DNA of 61,564 bases from Ferruginibacter sp. (GTDB lineage: Bacteria; Bacteroidota; Bacteroidia; Chitinophagales; Chitinophagaceae): the NCBI GenBank assembly GCA_025352695.1, contig JANXSK010000218.1, positions 1 through 61,564 on the forward strand, read 5' to 3'. This document shows, in pieces, positions 9,076-17,246 of this stretch (its first letter is position 1; each line of letters begins with the position of its first letter). The position numbers were made by a program, and so were the translations under genes. A model generated the notes under the pieces. The model did no database searches and was not told where the DNA came from. It saw only the letters and a program-made list of their open reading frames with translations.

Positions 9076-10293
9076 ATGATTAATGAATATCCCCGAAATG
9101 CTACACAAGTATTAAAGTTCAATCCACAAATAAATGGACTTCGCTTTTGTGCTGTATTAGTTGTTGTTTGTTATCATTGGCTCCCTACTATTTCTGATAT
9201 AAAAATGAGTAGTTTCTTCGGAGGTATTGTTAATTTTTTCTTCGTGCTAAGTAGCTATTTAATAACCAGGATATTATTTTCTGCCAAAGAAAAAGGTATT
9301 AAAATAGGTATCCAAAAGTTTAGGATAATTAAAATTTTTCTTATCCGTCGTACTATTCGAATATTTCCAGCATATTATATTTTTCTTTTAGTGCTATTGC
9401 TTTTGCCAACTATTAGAAATGAAATAAACCATAATGCTGGAATGTATTTTTATTATCTGGCAAACTACCACATATTTCAAAGTCCGGACTGGCCTGTTGT
9501 AACATCTCATATTTGGACATTAGCCGTAGAGGAACAGTTTTATCTAATATGGCCGTTGCTTATTATTTTTATTCCATACAGGCATCTTTTAAAATCATTC
9601 ATAATAATTATTATTGGTAGCGTAGTATTAAGGGCCATAGTTTATGATCCTGCGTATGGTATTCGGCAAGCTATTCTAACCCATTATTGCGTAGATGCCT
9701 TTGCTGTTGGAGGGCTTTTGGCTTATAAATACATGACATCTGACAAAGAAAGGATTGCTATAAACAAATATTTTAATATTGTGCTGTATATTGGAATACC
9801 TGTAGGAATTTTAATAATACTTACTAAATCACTCTATTTTTCATTTGTAATTAACAGGTTATTATTTGCTTTGATTTCTTTGAAAATTATTGAAGGTGCT
9901 ATTATTGGGTATAAAAATAATTTCGGAAAATTTCTACAAAATAAAGTGGTGATGTACTTGGGTAGTATTAGTTATGGAATTTATTTATACCATTTACTAG
10001 TGCCAGTGCTTTTTTGGAAACTATACAATTTTAGCTATGAATTTGTAAAAGTACATTATAGCGTATTTTTTATCAGGCATGAAAAAGAGATTATGATGGT
10101 TCAAAATTTTTTAGTTTTAGAAGTAGTTCGTTTTATAATTTACGCAGTTTTAGTTGTGGCTATAGCTACCATTTCATGGAATTTTGTAGAAAAGCCCATT
10201 AATAAATTAAAAGTATTATTCAATTTTGATAATAAGAAAGTGACTTTAAAACCCACAGCTATCAAAAGTCTTCCATTAAAAGTACAAATGTGA
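9076..10293 (+). CDS. Integral-membrane acyltransferase (acyltransferase 3 / OafA family)
   Basis: The 405-residue protein starts with the family signature NPQINGLRFCAVLVV and CYHW (the conserved catalytic His region, R/K-x10-H) and has about ten hydrophobic segments through to VEKPINKLK at the C-terminus. Other conserved points are RIFPAYY (about 95-101), HIWTLAVEEQFYLIWPLL (about 144-161) and SYGIYLYHLL (about 298-307). The family transfers acetyl or other acyl groups to sugars of LPS O-antigen, peptidoglycan or exopolysaccharide in the inner membrane. The target is unknown because no glycan cluster adjoins it. It converges on the SulP gene with 6 bp between the stops. Confidence 0.88.
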   Translation: MINEYPRNATQVLKFNPQINGLRFCAVLVVVCYHWLPTISDIKMSSFFGGIVNFFFVLSSYLITRILFSAKEKGIKIGIQKFRIIKIFLIRRTIRIFPAYYIFLLVLLLLPTIRNEINHNAGMYFYYLANYHIFQSPDWPVVTSHIWTLAVEEQFYLIWPLLIIFIPYRHLLKSFIIIIIGSVVLRAIVYDPAYGIRQAILTHYCVDAFAVGGLLAYKYMTSDKERIAINKYFNIVLYIGIPVGILIILTKSLYFSFVINRLLFALISLKIIEGAIIGYKNNFGKFLQNKVVMYLGSISYGIYLYHLLVPVLFWKLYNFSYEFVKVHYSVFFIRHEKEIMMVQNFLVLEVVRFIIYAVLVVAIATISWNFVEKPINKLKVLFNFDNKKVTLKPTAIKSLPLKVQM

Positions 10294-10299
10294 TATATT

Positions 10300-11949
10300 T
10301 TAATCCAATAAAATTTTTCTACTTCTTATCAATGACTTACTAAATGAATCGGTAATATTGGCTTTGCCAATTTTAAATAGCAATCTTGTATCTTGTAATT
10401 CTTTCAACACTTGCAGACTGTTTACTTCCGATAAAATTATTTTTGTTCCCTTGTTCTTTGAGTGTTTATATACTTCTTCCAACGTCCTAATACCCGTTGC
10501 ATCAATGATAGGTACTTGCCTCATTCGAATAATAAGTACTTTTGGTGGTTTCTCAATAAATCTCATCGCATCTTTAAATTTGTAAGCGGCCCCAAAAAAT
10601 AATGGTCCTGTAATTTCAAAAACTTCTACATTTTCAGGAATAGTAAAATTTTCAATTGCATCTTTTCCAATTCCATTATCATCAATATTTTTTGTTAAAA
10701 TACTTACATCACTGAATTTAATCATTTTACGCATAAATAGAAAACCTGCCAATACCATACCTATTTCAATAGCAACTGTAAGATCTACTATTACCGTTAG
10801 TAAAAAAGTTGTTAGCATTACAGCCACATCACTTCGAGGGCCTTTAAATACAGAGATAAAATTCTCCCATTCACTCATGTTATAAGCTACCACAATTAAT
10901 ATACCTGCTAGTGTTGCCATTGGTATTAATGCAGCCCACTTGCCAATAAAAAGCATTATTAGCAATAATGTAATTGCATGAACAATGCCTGCAACGGGAG
11001 TACGGCCACCATTTTTTACGTTGGTTGCAGTACGAGCAATTGCACCGGTGGCAGGAATGCCACCAAAAATGGAAGAAAAAATGTTAGCTGTTCCTTGTGC
11101 AATTAATTCCATATTTGATTTATGATTTCCCCCAATCATACCATCTGAAACAACAGCAGATAATAAGGATTCAATACCACCCAACAAGGCAATTGTAAAA
11201 GCAGGTTGAATCAAATTTTTAATAATTGCAAAATTCACATGAGGAATTACTGGCATTGGTAAGTGCGAAGGAATGCTTCCAAATCTGCTACCAATGGAAT
11301 CTATTGGTAGATGTAATATTTGCATAGCTGCTGTAGTTATTAATATTGCTATCAGCGAACCGGGTATCTTATGCGTCACTTTTGGCCACAGTAAAATAAT
11401 TGCTACAGTTGTTATGGCTATTGCTACAGCATACATATTTACTGAAATAAAATTTTCAATATAGCTGGACCATTTATCTAAAAAATCTGCTGGTACTATT
11501 CCCATCTTTAATCCAAAAAAATCTTTCATTTGAGAAGAAAAAATAAGAAGGGCGATGCCACTAGTAAAACCAATAATTAAAGGATGCGGAATAAATTTTA
11601 TTACAGAACCAAGTCGGGCTACACCCATAATAATGAGTATTATACCAGCCATGAAAGTAGCGATGATTAAACCGTTTACTCCATGTATCTGCACAATACC
11701 ATAAACAATTACAATAAATGCTCCGGTTGGGCCGCCAATCTGAACCCTGCTGCCGCCCATTGCTGAAATAATAAATCCGGCAATAATGGCAGTATACAAC
11801 CCTTTCTCTGGCGATACACCAGAAGCAATGGCAAAAGCAATGGCCAGTGGCAACGCAACTATACCAACTATAAAACCTGCCATCAAATCTTTACCAAACT
11901 GCTGGCGGCTATAATTTTTTAAAGTATCAAATATTTTAGGTTTAAACAT
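10300..11949 (-). CDS. SulP-family anion transporter with C-terminal STAS domain
   Basis: The 549-residue protein has the SulP core of about 12-14 membrane spans (residues about 20-410; [21 protein letters not shown] at the first span, [14 protein letters not shown] at about 65-78, [17 protein letters not shown] at about 290-306). A STAS domain follows (about 430-545; [15 protein letters not shown] and [12 protein letters not shown]). SulP proteins move sulfate, bicarbonate, chloride or dicarboxylates; the substrate cannot be assigned. No carbonic anhydrase gene adjoins it. A short decayed open frame ends 11 bp before its start, on the same strand downstream of the DUF983 gene, so it may be read together with the cluster controlled from 13.8 kb. 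Confidence 0.93.
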   Translation of the reverse strand: MFKPKIFDTLKNYSRQQFGKDLMAGFIVGIVALPLAIAFAIASGVSPEKGLYTAIIAGFIISAMGGSRVQIGGPTGAFIVIVYGIVQIHGVNGLIIATFMAGIILIIMGVARLGSVIKFIPHPLIIGFTSGIALLIFSSQMKDFFGLKMGIVPADFLDKWSSYIENFISVNMYAVAIAITTVAIILLWPKVTHKIPGSLIAILITTAAMQILHLPIDSIGSRFGSIPSHLPMPVIPHVNFAIIKNLIQPAFTIALLGGIESLLSAVVSDGMIGGNHKSNMELIAQGTANIFSSIFGGIPATGAIARTATNVKNGGRTPVAGIVHAITLLLIMLFIGKWAALIPMATLAGILIVVAYNMSEWENFISVFKGPRSDVAVMLTTFLLTVIVDLTVAIEIGMVLAGFLFMRKMIKFSDVSILTKNIDDNGIGKDAIENFTIPENVEVFEITGPLFFGAAYKFKDAMRFIEKPPKVLIIRMRQVPIIDATGIRTLEEVYKHSKNKGTKIILSEVNSLQVLKELQDTRLLFKIGKANITDSFSKSLIRSRKILLD

Positions 11950-11960
11950 TGTATTAGCAT

Positions 11961-12197
11961 TTAAGTAGCAGGCATATTTAGTTGGTGTTTAATGCGGTTG
12001 AAAGGTATCATAGCAATCTTTATATTACTCAATTGTTTTGCTTTTTCTTTCATAGTGACTAACAATTCGAGACCACATATTATTTTTTTAATAAACCCCA
12101 AAAATGTATGAACGCTTACTTTATTTTCTTGTAACAACTTGAAGGCTGCGTTAATTAAGCGCTTTCCCTGGTCTTAATTGACTGCAAACAAAATTTT
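11961..12197 (-). other. Possible decayed coding remnant upstream of the SulP gene
   Basis: On the minus strand a 70-codon open frame (12173 to the TAA at 11961) reads QGKRLINAAFKLLQENKVSV and onward, and the same frame upstream of a TAA at 12174-12176 reads KILFAVN. The two pieces together resemble the start of a small universal-stress-like protein, but the match is weak and there is no convincing ATG. It ends 11 bp before the SulP start. It could also be chance openness in AT-rich DNA. The rest of the 340-bp gap (11950-12289) shows nothing I recognise. Confidence 0.3.
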
Positions 12198-12289
12198 ATT
12201 ATTAAGTTTTGTTTTATATTGATCAAATGATAAGTAAATAACAAAATATTTTATTGGTTAAAAAGATCATTTTTATGATAAAAAACTTT

Positions 12290-12721
12290 TTATACAACCG
12301 CATTGTTATTTTTAAATTTCCAGTTAACGTTATATTTTATAAAAAAAGATAACCAAACCGCTCTGCTAAGTCTCATGAAATAGGGTTGAAATAAAATCAT
12401 TAAAACTGCATTTGTACCCATCCACCAAAATACACGGTTATCATCCACAGATATTCCTATAAATATCCACCATGTAACAAAGGTGGAAACAGAAAATGCA
12501 ACTGTAAGTGCATAACTTACATAACCGGTACCATAATAAAAACCCTGTTCTATTTCCGTTTCCTGCCCACATACCGGGCAATGTTCATTCATCTTCATAA
12601 AACTTTTAAGATGGTAAGCGCTTTCATTCTGAAACATATTACCTTCTCGGCAATGAGGACATTTATGATTAAAAATTGCCCACAAAAAATTATGTGTTTT
12701 AATCTTTGTTTTGTTTTTCAT
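12290..12721 (-). CDS. DUF983 family membrane protein
   Basis: The 143-residue protein has two CxxC pairs (CPHCREG about 19-25, CPVCGQE about 48-54) that should form a zinc ribbon. The family phrase EIEQGFYYGTGYVSYALTV (about 56-74) comes next, and two or three transmembrane segments follow. DUF983 proteins are of unknown function and frequent in Bacteroidota and Alphaproteobacteria. It is the third gene in the minus-strand set (GcvH-like, methyltransferase, DUF983) with a 36-bp gap to the methyltransferase. Confidence 0.85.
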   Translation of the reverse strand: MKNKTKIKTHNFLWAIFNHKCPHCREGNMFQNESAYHLKSFMKMNEHCPVCGQETEIEQGFYYGTGYVSYALTVAFSVSTFVTWWIFIGISVDDNRVFWWMGTNAVLMILFQPYFMRLSRAVWLSFFIKYNVNWKFKNNNAVV

Positions 12722-12757
12722 CTTAAAGTATTTATATAGTTTATTACAATATTTAAT

Positions 12758-13363
12758 TTATAACTTAACCCAATATTTTAGCAATTCATTCATTTCAGAA
12801 CCTACTATGTGGTAACTTTTTGGTATTTCATCTTCCATGCTGTGAAAGGAAACCAGCTTGGTGCCGGAAGGTTTATTCTCTAATTGTTTACACAAATAGC
12901 GGTTGTAATAATTAAATAACTCGAAGGAATAGTCAATGCTTTTGTCTATTTTTTCGGTGCCAGTTATATTCTCATAAAACGCGTTAAAAAAATAAAAGTG
13001 GTCGTAATTTCTAAAATCTATTTGAGTAAAGTTTCCGTTCAAAAAAGAAACATTTTTAAGCCCGAGCGTCTCTTTTGCCGCTTCGGAGTGATTGACTAAT
13101 CGCTTTCGTTGTTCAATTCCATAATAAGATGCTTTTGGTTTGAAGTTAGCAGCAGCCAAACAAAATTTGCCAACGCCACTTCCTATGTCTAATATTTTTA
13201 CATTTTTTTCAGCAGCTAAAAAAGTAGCAGCCTTTTTTGCAACAACCAACGGAGTCCAGTGTCGCTGAGCAAGTAATTGGATTGAATGGGGATAAAGTTG
13301 GTTAAACTGATCATCGGATCTAAACCAATTTTCTGTTTCAATTTTTTTTTCGGATAATAGCAT
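12758..13363 (-). CDS. Class I SAM-dependent methyltransferase
   Basis: The 201-residue protein has the SAM-binding motif KILDIGSGVGKFCLAAA (about 55-71), the acidic loop region YYGIEQRKRLV (about 79-89), and a partner strand ending in HFYFFNAFYEN (about 122-132). The size and lack of a recognisable substrate domain leave the target open. It lies 46 bp after the GcvH-like gene on the same strand, so it is probably cotranscribed. Its N-terminus (residues 1-50) is rich in polar residues and not typical of rRNA or tRNA methyltransferases. Confidence 0.8.
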   Translation of the reverse strand: MLLSEKKIETENWFRSDDQFNQLYPHSIQLLAQRHWTPLVVAKKAATFLAAEKNVKILDIGSGVGKFCLAAANFKPKASYYGIEQRKRLVNHSEAAKETLGLKNVSFLNGNFTQIDFRNYDHFYFFNAFYENITGTEKIDKSIDYSFELFNYYNRYLCKQLENKPSGTKLVSFHSMEDEIPKSYHIVGSEMNELLKYWVKL

Positions 13364-13409
13364 TTTATTATTCTTGCAATTTTTAGATTTTTATTTTGCA
13401 AATTTGTTT

Positions 13410-13799
13410 TTACCATTTAGTATGGTATTGTTTAGGCAGCAATAAATCTTTTCTTTCAAGTGGCAGCAATGGTATAATTAATGCAACCCAGCCACTGCCT
13501 TCTGCACAATCCAATAACATATTAGGACTTTCAGAAACTAATTTTTCATTTACTTGAATTACCTCCCCATCAACAGGCATGTGCACATCAATTTGATAAT
13601 CGTTGTATTTTATTGTAGCAATAACTTCACCTTGTTTTTTTATACCACCGATTTCATTAAACTTTATTTCCTGTATTTGTTTAAATCCTGTAAGTTTAAA
13701 TTTACAAATACCTATATATGCAACCTTTCCCTTAAAGTCAATCCATTCATGGTCTTTTGTGTAATACTGGTCTCTTTTAATTGATTGTTGCTTATTCAT
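13410..13799 (-). CDS. GcvH-like protein lacking the lipoyl-attachment lysine
   Basis: The 129-residue protein keeps the glycine-cleavage H-protein frame: YTKDHEWI (13-20), a middle segment, and MPVDGEVIQVNEKL (74-87). Counting back from the conserved Pro-Val, the position of the lipoylated lysine (ESVKA in GcvH) is occupied by Asp67 in KYNDYQID. The nearest lysine, Lys64, is three residues away. It therefore cannot act as a normal lipoyl carrier in glycine cleavage. No gcvT or gcvP is present. It is the first gene of a minus-strand cluster and is divergent from a Crp/Fnr regulator, so it is probably an accessory or regulatory H-like protein. Family membership is clear; function is unknown. 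Confidence 0.8.
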   Translation of the reverse strand: MNKQQSIKRDQYYTKDHEWIDFKGKVAYIGICKFKLTGFKQIQEIKFNEIGGIKKQGEVIATIKYNDYQIDVHMPVDGEVIQVNEKLVSESPNMLLDCAEGSGWVALIIPLLPLERKDLLLPKQYHTKW

Positions 13800-13843
13800 A
13801 TTGCAAAGCTATATTGAATATTTGCACATAGCGGTAAACCTTA

Positions 13844-13859
13844 TCACTACAAAAAGTGA
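13844..13859. promoter_or_regulatory. Palindrome TCACT-N6-AGTGA, candidate Crp/Fnr operator
   Basis: A perfect 5-bp inverted repeat with a 6-base spacer lies in the 98-bp region between the divergent GcvH-like gene and the Crp/Fnr regulator. The geometry (half-sites separated by 6 bp) is that of Crp/Fnr-family operators. It is centred about 34 bp upstream of the TAAATTTG box of the regulator gene. Regulation of either gene by 13898-14605 is inferred. Confidence 0.45.
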
Positions 13860-13881
13860 GTTTTATCAATTTTTAAATAGA

Positions 13882-13889
13882 TAAATTTG
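13882..13889 (+). promoter_or_regulatory. Candidate -7 box of the Crp/Fnr gene
   Basis: TAAATTTG matches the Bacteroidota TAnnTTTG element and ends 8 bp before the ATG at 13898. This would give a very short leader. A -33 TTTG/TTG element is not convincing at the expected distance, which would fit a promoter needing an activator. Confidence 0.35.
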
Positions 13890-13897
13890 CTTTAGCC

Positions 13898-14605
13898 ATG
13901 AGTATAAAAGGGGTATTTCCAATAGATAACTGGGATTTTAAAAGCGAATCTGTTCTTGCAGATTTGCCTGAGGATGATTTAGAATTACTTACAGCCCACA
14001 AATCAGAACAAGTTTATAAAAAAGGAGAAATAATATTTAGGGAAGGTTCTTATCCTTCAGGCATATTTTATATTCTTGAGGGAAAAGTAAAGAAATATAA
14101 ATTGGATAAAGATGCCAAAGAACAAATTATTTATGTAGCTAATATTGGTGAATTATTAGGTTACCATGCTATACTTTCCGAAGATCGTTATCCCGATTGT
14201 GCAGCTGCGCTGGAAGAAAGCAGGATTGTATTTATACCTAAAGAAGATTTTTTAGAAACATTAAACCAATCAAAAGTATTAAGCAAGCGACTATTAAAAA
14301 CATTAAGTCATGAGTTTGCTGTACTGGCAAATAGCCTTAGTATGTTTGCACAAAAATCTGTAAGGGAAAGATTGGCACTTCAATTAATAGTTCTCAGAGA
14401 AAAATATAAAGTAAATTTTCAGCCCGGTATGCCGGTAGAAATAAATATGAGCAGAGATGATTTAGCCAGTCTTGTTGGAACAGCAAGAGAAAATGTAGTA
14501 AGGATGCTTTCTGAATTTAAAAGAGACAGTATTCTTGAAACAAAAGGCAGAAAGATTATTGTTATTAATATAAATAAATTAATTAAAATTGCTGACTATA
14601 AATAA
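13898..14605 (+). CDS. Crp/Fnr-family transcriptional regulator
   Basis: The 235-residue protein has an N-terminal cyclic-nucleotide-type sensing domain (about 25-140; KKGEIIFREGSYPSGIFYIL and IGELLGYHAILSEDRYPD) and a C-terminal winged helix (about 160-228; MSRDDLASLVGTARENVVRM is the recognition helix-turn-helix). There are no clustered cysteines of the FNR iron-sulfur type, so it is not an oxygen-sensing FNR by that mechanism. Divergent orientation and the palindrome between it and the GcvH-like gene suggest that it controls that cluster and itself. Confidence 0.92.
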   Translation: MSIKGVFPIDNWDFKSESVLADLPEDDLELLTAHKSEQVYKKGEIIFREGSYPSGIFYILEGKVKKYKLDKDAKEQIIYVANIGELLGYHAILSEDRYPDCAAALEESRIVFIPKEDFLETLNQSKVLSKRLLKTLSHEFAVLANSLSMFAQKSVRERLALQLIVLREKYKVNFQPGMPVEINMSRDDLASLVGTARENVVRMLSEFKRDSILETKGRKIIVININKLIKIADYK

Positions 14606-15017
14606 TGTTATTGCTTCTGATATAATTTATTTCTTAGCAACAACTGTACTTAAAGAATGTAACTAATAGAATATAAAATATCTTTTCTGTTAAATGGGTA
14701 TTTTATTTATTCCCAACCGTGATTCGAACTTAGACAAGGAAAATGAGAATCTGCGGTATTTTCATTTACTCTCGCAAAATTTAAAAAGCAAGCAGCTGGT
14801 TTGATAAGGTATCTACAGAAATAAAAAAACTTCAGGAAGTAAAACAAATATTGTCGTGTTAATTATGAATTAGGAGGATAATAATATTTTTATTGGTGTT
14901 AACATGTTCGATTCGAATTGTTTATTTATAAATGATAAAAAATCTAATTTTAATAAAGCTTGTGCTAATATTTAAAACAAAATTTTATTTTTAATATCTG
15001 GAGTTTATTTTTACAAA
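14606..15017 (+). other. Non-coding gap, 412 bp
   Basis: No convincing gene. One stretch near 14788-14862 reads ASSWFDKVSTEIKKLQEVKQ before a stop and could be a coding fragment, but its upstream frame is closed. A T-arm-like string at about 14720-14728 (minus strand AGTTCGAATC) does not sit in a foldable tRNA. No terminator with a U-tract is visible after the Crp/Fnr gene. Confidence 0.5.
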
Positions 15018-15665
15018 GTGGAGAATGTAACATGTTATGATTTTGATAAAAGCAATAGTTGGAGTGAGGCCTGGCAAAACAAAGGATTTCGTACTAAATT
15101 AATAGCAGGATTGCTGCTTTTTGTTGGATTGCTGCTTTTTCTTCCTTACTTTTTTGCATTTATAGAAAAACGAGAAGGCGTTGTTATCAACGACTGGCTG
15201 CTGCAATTGATACCTGCAAGAAATTTTTCAGTTCTTATTTTCATTCTTATCTGGTCTGTTTTTGTACTAGCTGTTATTCGTAGTGTTCAGGAGCCGGCTA
15301 CTTTTTTAATGATCCTGCTTTCTGTTGTTGCCATCCTGTTTATAAGAATAATAAGTATTTATTTAGTAGCACTTGATGCTCCAAATGGACTGATTATATT
15401 AACAGATCCGTTAACTAGCCTCACTTACGGGGGTAAAGGAATATTTATAACAAAAGACTTGTTTTTCTCTGGGCATACTTCTAACTTATTTATTGTGTAT
15501 TTATGTCTTACTAAAAAAGGGGATAAAATTTTTGTATTGCTCAGTACGTTTGCTGTTGGAATTTTGGTACTGGTACAACATGTTCATTATTCAATGGACG
15601 TTATCGGGGCATTTATATTTACCTGGTTTGTTGTTAAGGGGGTAAAAAAATTGTTGAAACCTTAA
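15018..15665 (+). CDS. PAP2_C-type (sphingomyelin-synthase-like) membrane phosphatase/transferase
   Basis: The 215-residue protein has about six membrane segments and two clustered motifs at the C-terminus: FFSGHTSNLF (about 155-164) and HYSMDVIGAF (about 194-203). These are the histidine and aspartate motifs of the PAP2_C / sphingomyelin-synthase branch of the PAP2 superfamily, which moves or removes phospho-head groups on lipids at the membrane face. The start is GTG at 15018; no in-frame ATG lies near the N-terminus. It stands alone, with gaps of 412 and about 650 bp on either side. The lipid substrate cannot be read from the sequence. Confidence 0.75.
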   Translation: MENVTCYDFDKSNSWSEAWQNKGFRTKLIAGLLLFVGLLLFLPYFFAFIEKREGVVINDWLLQLIPARNFSVLIFILIWSVFVLAVIRSVQEPATFLMILLSVVAILFIRIISIYLVALDAPNGLIILTDPLTSLTYGGKGIFITKDLFFSGHTSNLFIVYLCLTKKGDKIFVLLSTFAVGILVLVQHVHYSMDVIGAFIFTWFVVKGVKKLLKP

Positions 15666-16138
15666 ATAATTTTAGCATAAATTATTTTTTATTACACAGA
15701 GGTGTACGTTTTAAAATTAAAGTGCCACCTTACATAAAACATTATTTATTATGGAAATTAATGTTTTATTAATATTGTGCTTAATACTATTTTCATTATT
15801 AAAAAGTAGTAACACTCTTCCATCTTTTATATATAATCTTTATTTTTTACAAATGAGTTTAATATTTAAGGAGTGGCTTTACCAACTCATTATTTAATTC
15901 TATTTTATTATTATAATTTTTTTACTGCGTTTGCCACTTAGTAATTTATTTTGTAAAAATTACATTTTAAACTTAATTGGAATAGTACCATAAGATAATA
16001 AACAGTACCATTATCTTCATTAAAAATATTATGGGAAACATATTTCCCACTTCCTCAATTAATAATTAATAAACGAATGGCTGAAATAATTTGTAATGTG
16101 TGAAAATCTTTTAAAGTCCATGAATTAAGTAAAAAAAA
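15666..16138. other. Gap with structured elements; possible small RNA region
   Basis: The 650 bp between the PAP2_C gene and the LytTR regulator contain no convincing protein gene. A 48-codon hydrophobic open frame (15751-15897, plus strand) is probably chance. The right part holds a direct repeat (15984-16011), a GGGAAA/TTTCCC hairpin (16033-16048) and, 90 bp on, a terminator at 16139-16162. After the terminator a 12-codon frame (ATG 16182) could be a leader peptide. A short non-coding transcript from about 16020 to 16165 is possible. Confidence 0.35.
15984..16011. repeat. Direct repeat AGTACCAT-N12-AGTACCAT
   Basis: Two perfect 8-bp copies at 15984-15991 and 16004-16011 are separated by 12 bp, so they lie about two helical turns apart on one DNA face. 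LytTR regulators bind pairs of roughly 9-bp direct repeats with 12-13 bp between them, and a LytTR gene is the next gene downstream. The half-site fits the published LytTR consensus only partly. Confidence 0.4.
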
Positions 16139-16162
16139 GGGGCTGAATAGAAATTCTGCCCC
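16139..16162 (+). terminator. Hairpin terminator in the gap before the LytTR gene
   Basis: GGGGC-T-GAAT pairs with ATTC-T-GCCCC around AGAA, with a single T/T mismatch. It is preceded by eight A and followed by GTTTTAAA. No protein gene ends nearby; the closest is the PAP2_C gene, 474 bp upstream. Confidence 0.65.
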
Positions 16163-16318
16163 GTTTTAAATCCAATATCCTATGAAAAACCAAACTAAAA
16201 ATAGATTAGTTTTATTTTAATTAATAATTTAGTCGATAAGAAATAGTTGTTGGTAGATGAAAATAACGGCAGAGTATTTGTTTTACTGGTTTCAACTAAG
16301 ATAGTTTTATACTTAATT

Positions 16319-17062
16319 ATGATTACTCCTATTACTTTTATGCTTGCCGATGATGATGCAGTTTATCGAGAATTGATTTTGCAGTACTTACAATTGATTC
16401 CCAATTGTCATTGCATTGCAGCCACAGAAAGTGCTTTTAAAGTTAGTGAACAGCTTCAATATTTTAATCCCGATCTTTTAATATTGGATATACAAATGCC
16501 GGAATTAAGTGGCTTACAATTTGTAAAAAGTCTTCCGCATCAGCCATTAATTATTTTCATTAGTTCTTACCTTCAGTATGCTGCCGATGCATTTGAAGTG
16601 GATGCAATAGATTACCTGGTAAAACCGGTATCGAAAGAACGTTTAATTAAGGCAGTAGAAAAAGCTCGGTTGTTATTGAACATAAAAAATGCAGCAAAAA
16701 ATAGGGAAGTATTTATACCCTTAGATGACCTTTCTTTTTTTATAAAGGATAAAAATACTTTCATTAAAATCAATTTTAATGATGTGATGTACATTCAATC
16801 TTTGGGAGATTTTGTAAATATTTTTTTACAAAACGGCGATAAGAAAATTGCGCTGGTAAGTTTAAAAAATCTTAATCAGCAATTACCACAAACTCAATTT
16901 ATACGTATTTCACGAACGCACATAGTTAACAAACAAAAAATTACTGCTATTGAAACGACTGGATTACTGCTTGGTAAAATACAATTATTTATAGGTAAAA
17001 CATATTCGGAAAGTGTGGTGCAGGCTGTAATTGGCTCTAGTGCTGTTAAAAGATTTATTTGA
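16319..17062 (+). CDS. LytTR-family response regulator
   Basis: The 247-residue protein has a receiver domain with acidic pocket Asp11-Asp13, phosphoacceptor Asp57 (LLILDIQMPE) and Lys102 (YLVKPVS). A C-terminal LytTR DNA-binding domain follows (about 145-240; INFNDVMYIQSLGDFVNIF, FIRISRTHIVN). I use ATG 16319 because it places the receiver strand at the N-terminus; the upstream in-frame TTG at 16247 adds 24 residues unlike the family. No LytS-type kinase adjoins it. Its partner kinase could be elsewhere, and orphan LytTR regulators are common in this phylum. Confidence 0.93.
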   Translation: MITPITFMLADDDAVYRELILQYLQLIPNCHCIAATESAFKVSEQLQYFNPDLLILDIQMPELSGLQFVKSLPHQPLIIFISSYLQYAADAFEVDAIDYLVKPVSKERLIKAVEKARLLLNIKNAAKNREVFIPLDDLSFFIKDKNTFIKINFNDVMYIQSLGDFVNIFLQNGDKKIALVSLKNLNQQLPQTQFIRISRTHIVNKQKITAIETTGLLLGKIQLFIGKTYSESVVQAVIGSSAVKRFI

Positions 17063-17246
17063 TTTTATTGTTTGGAGCGATAAAACCGGATTACTAAACA
17101 ACTTCCTGGATATCTCTTTATTTATATCCTAAATAAATAATCGATTAAGCAAGAAAATTATTTGTAAGAAACAATCAGCCTATTTTTTTGTCTTTAATAA
17201 TGTAATTTCAAAAAATCTTTCAGGGAATTAATCAAAATATATTTTT

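Noticed and set aside
10300..11949. Sulfate permease specifically
   Set aside because: SulP proteins carry several anions, and no sulfate-assimilation genes are near, so only the family level is supported.
14715..14735. tRNA-like T-arm string (AGTTCGAATC on the minus strand)
   Set aside because: Flanking bases do not pair into a T stem, and no acceptor, D or anticodon arms could be found.
15751..15897. 48-codon hydrophobic open frame as a gene
   Set aside because: Composition is mostly Leu/Ile/Phe from AT-rich codons, with no recognisable features and no neighbouring context.
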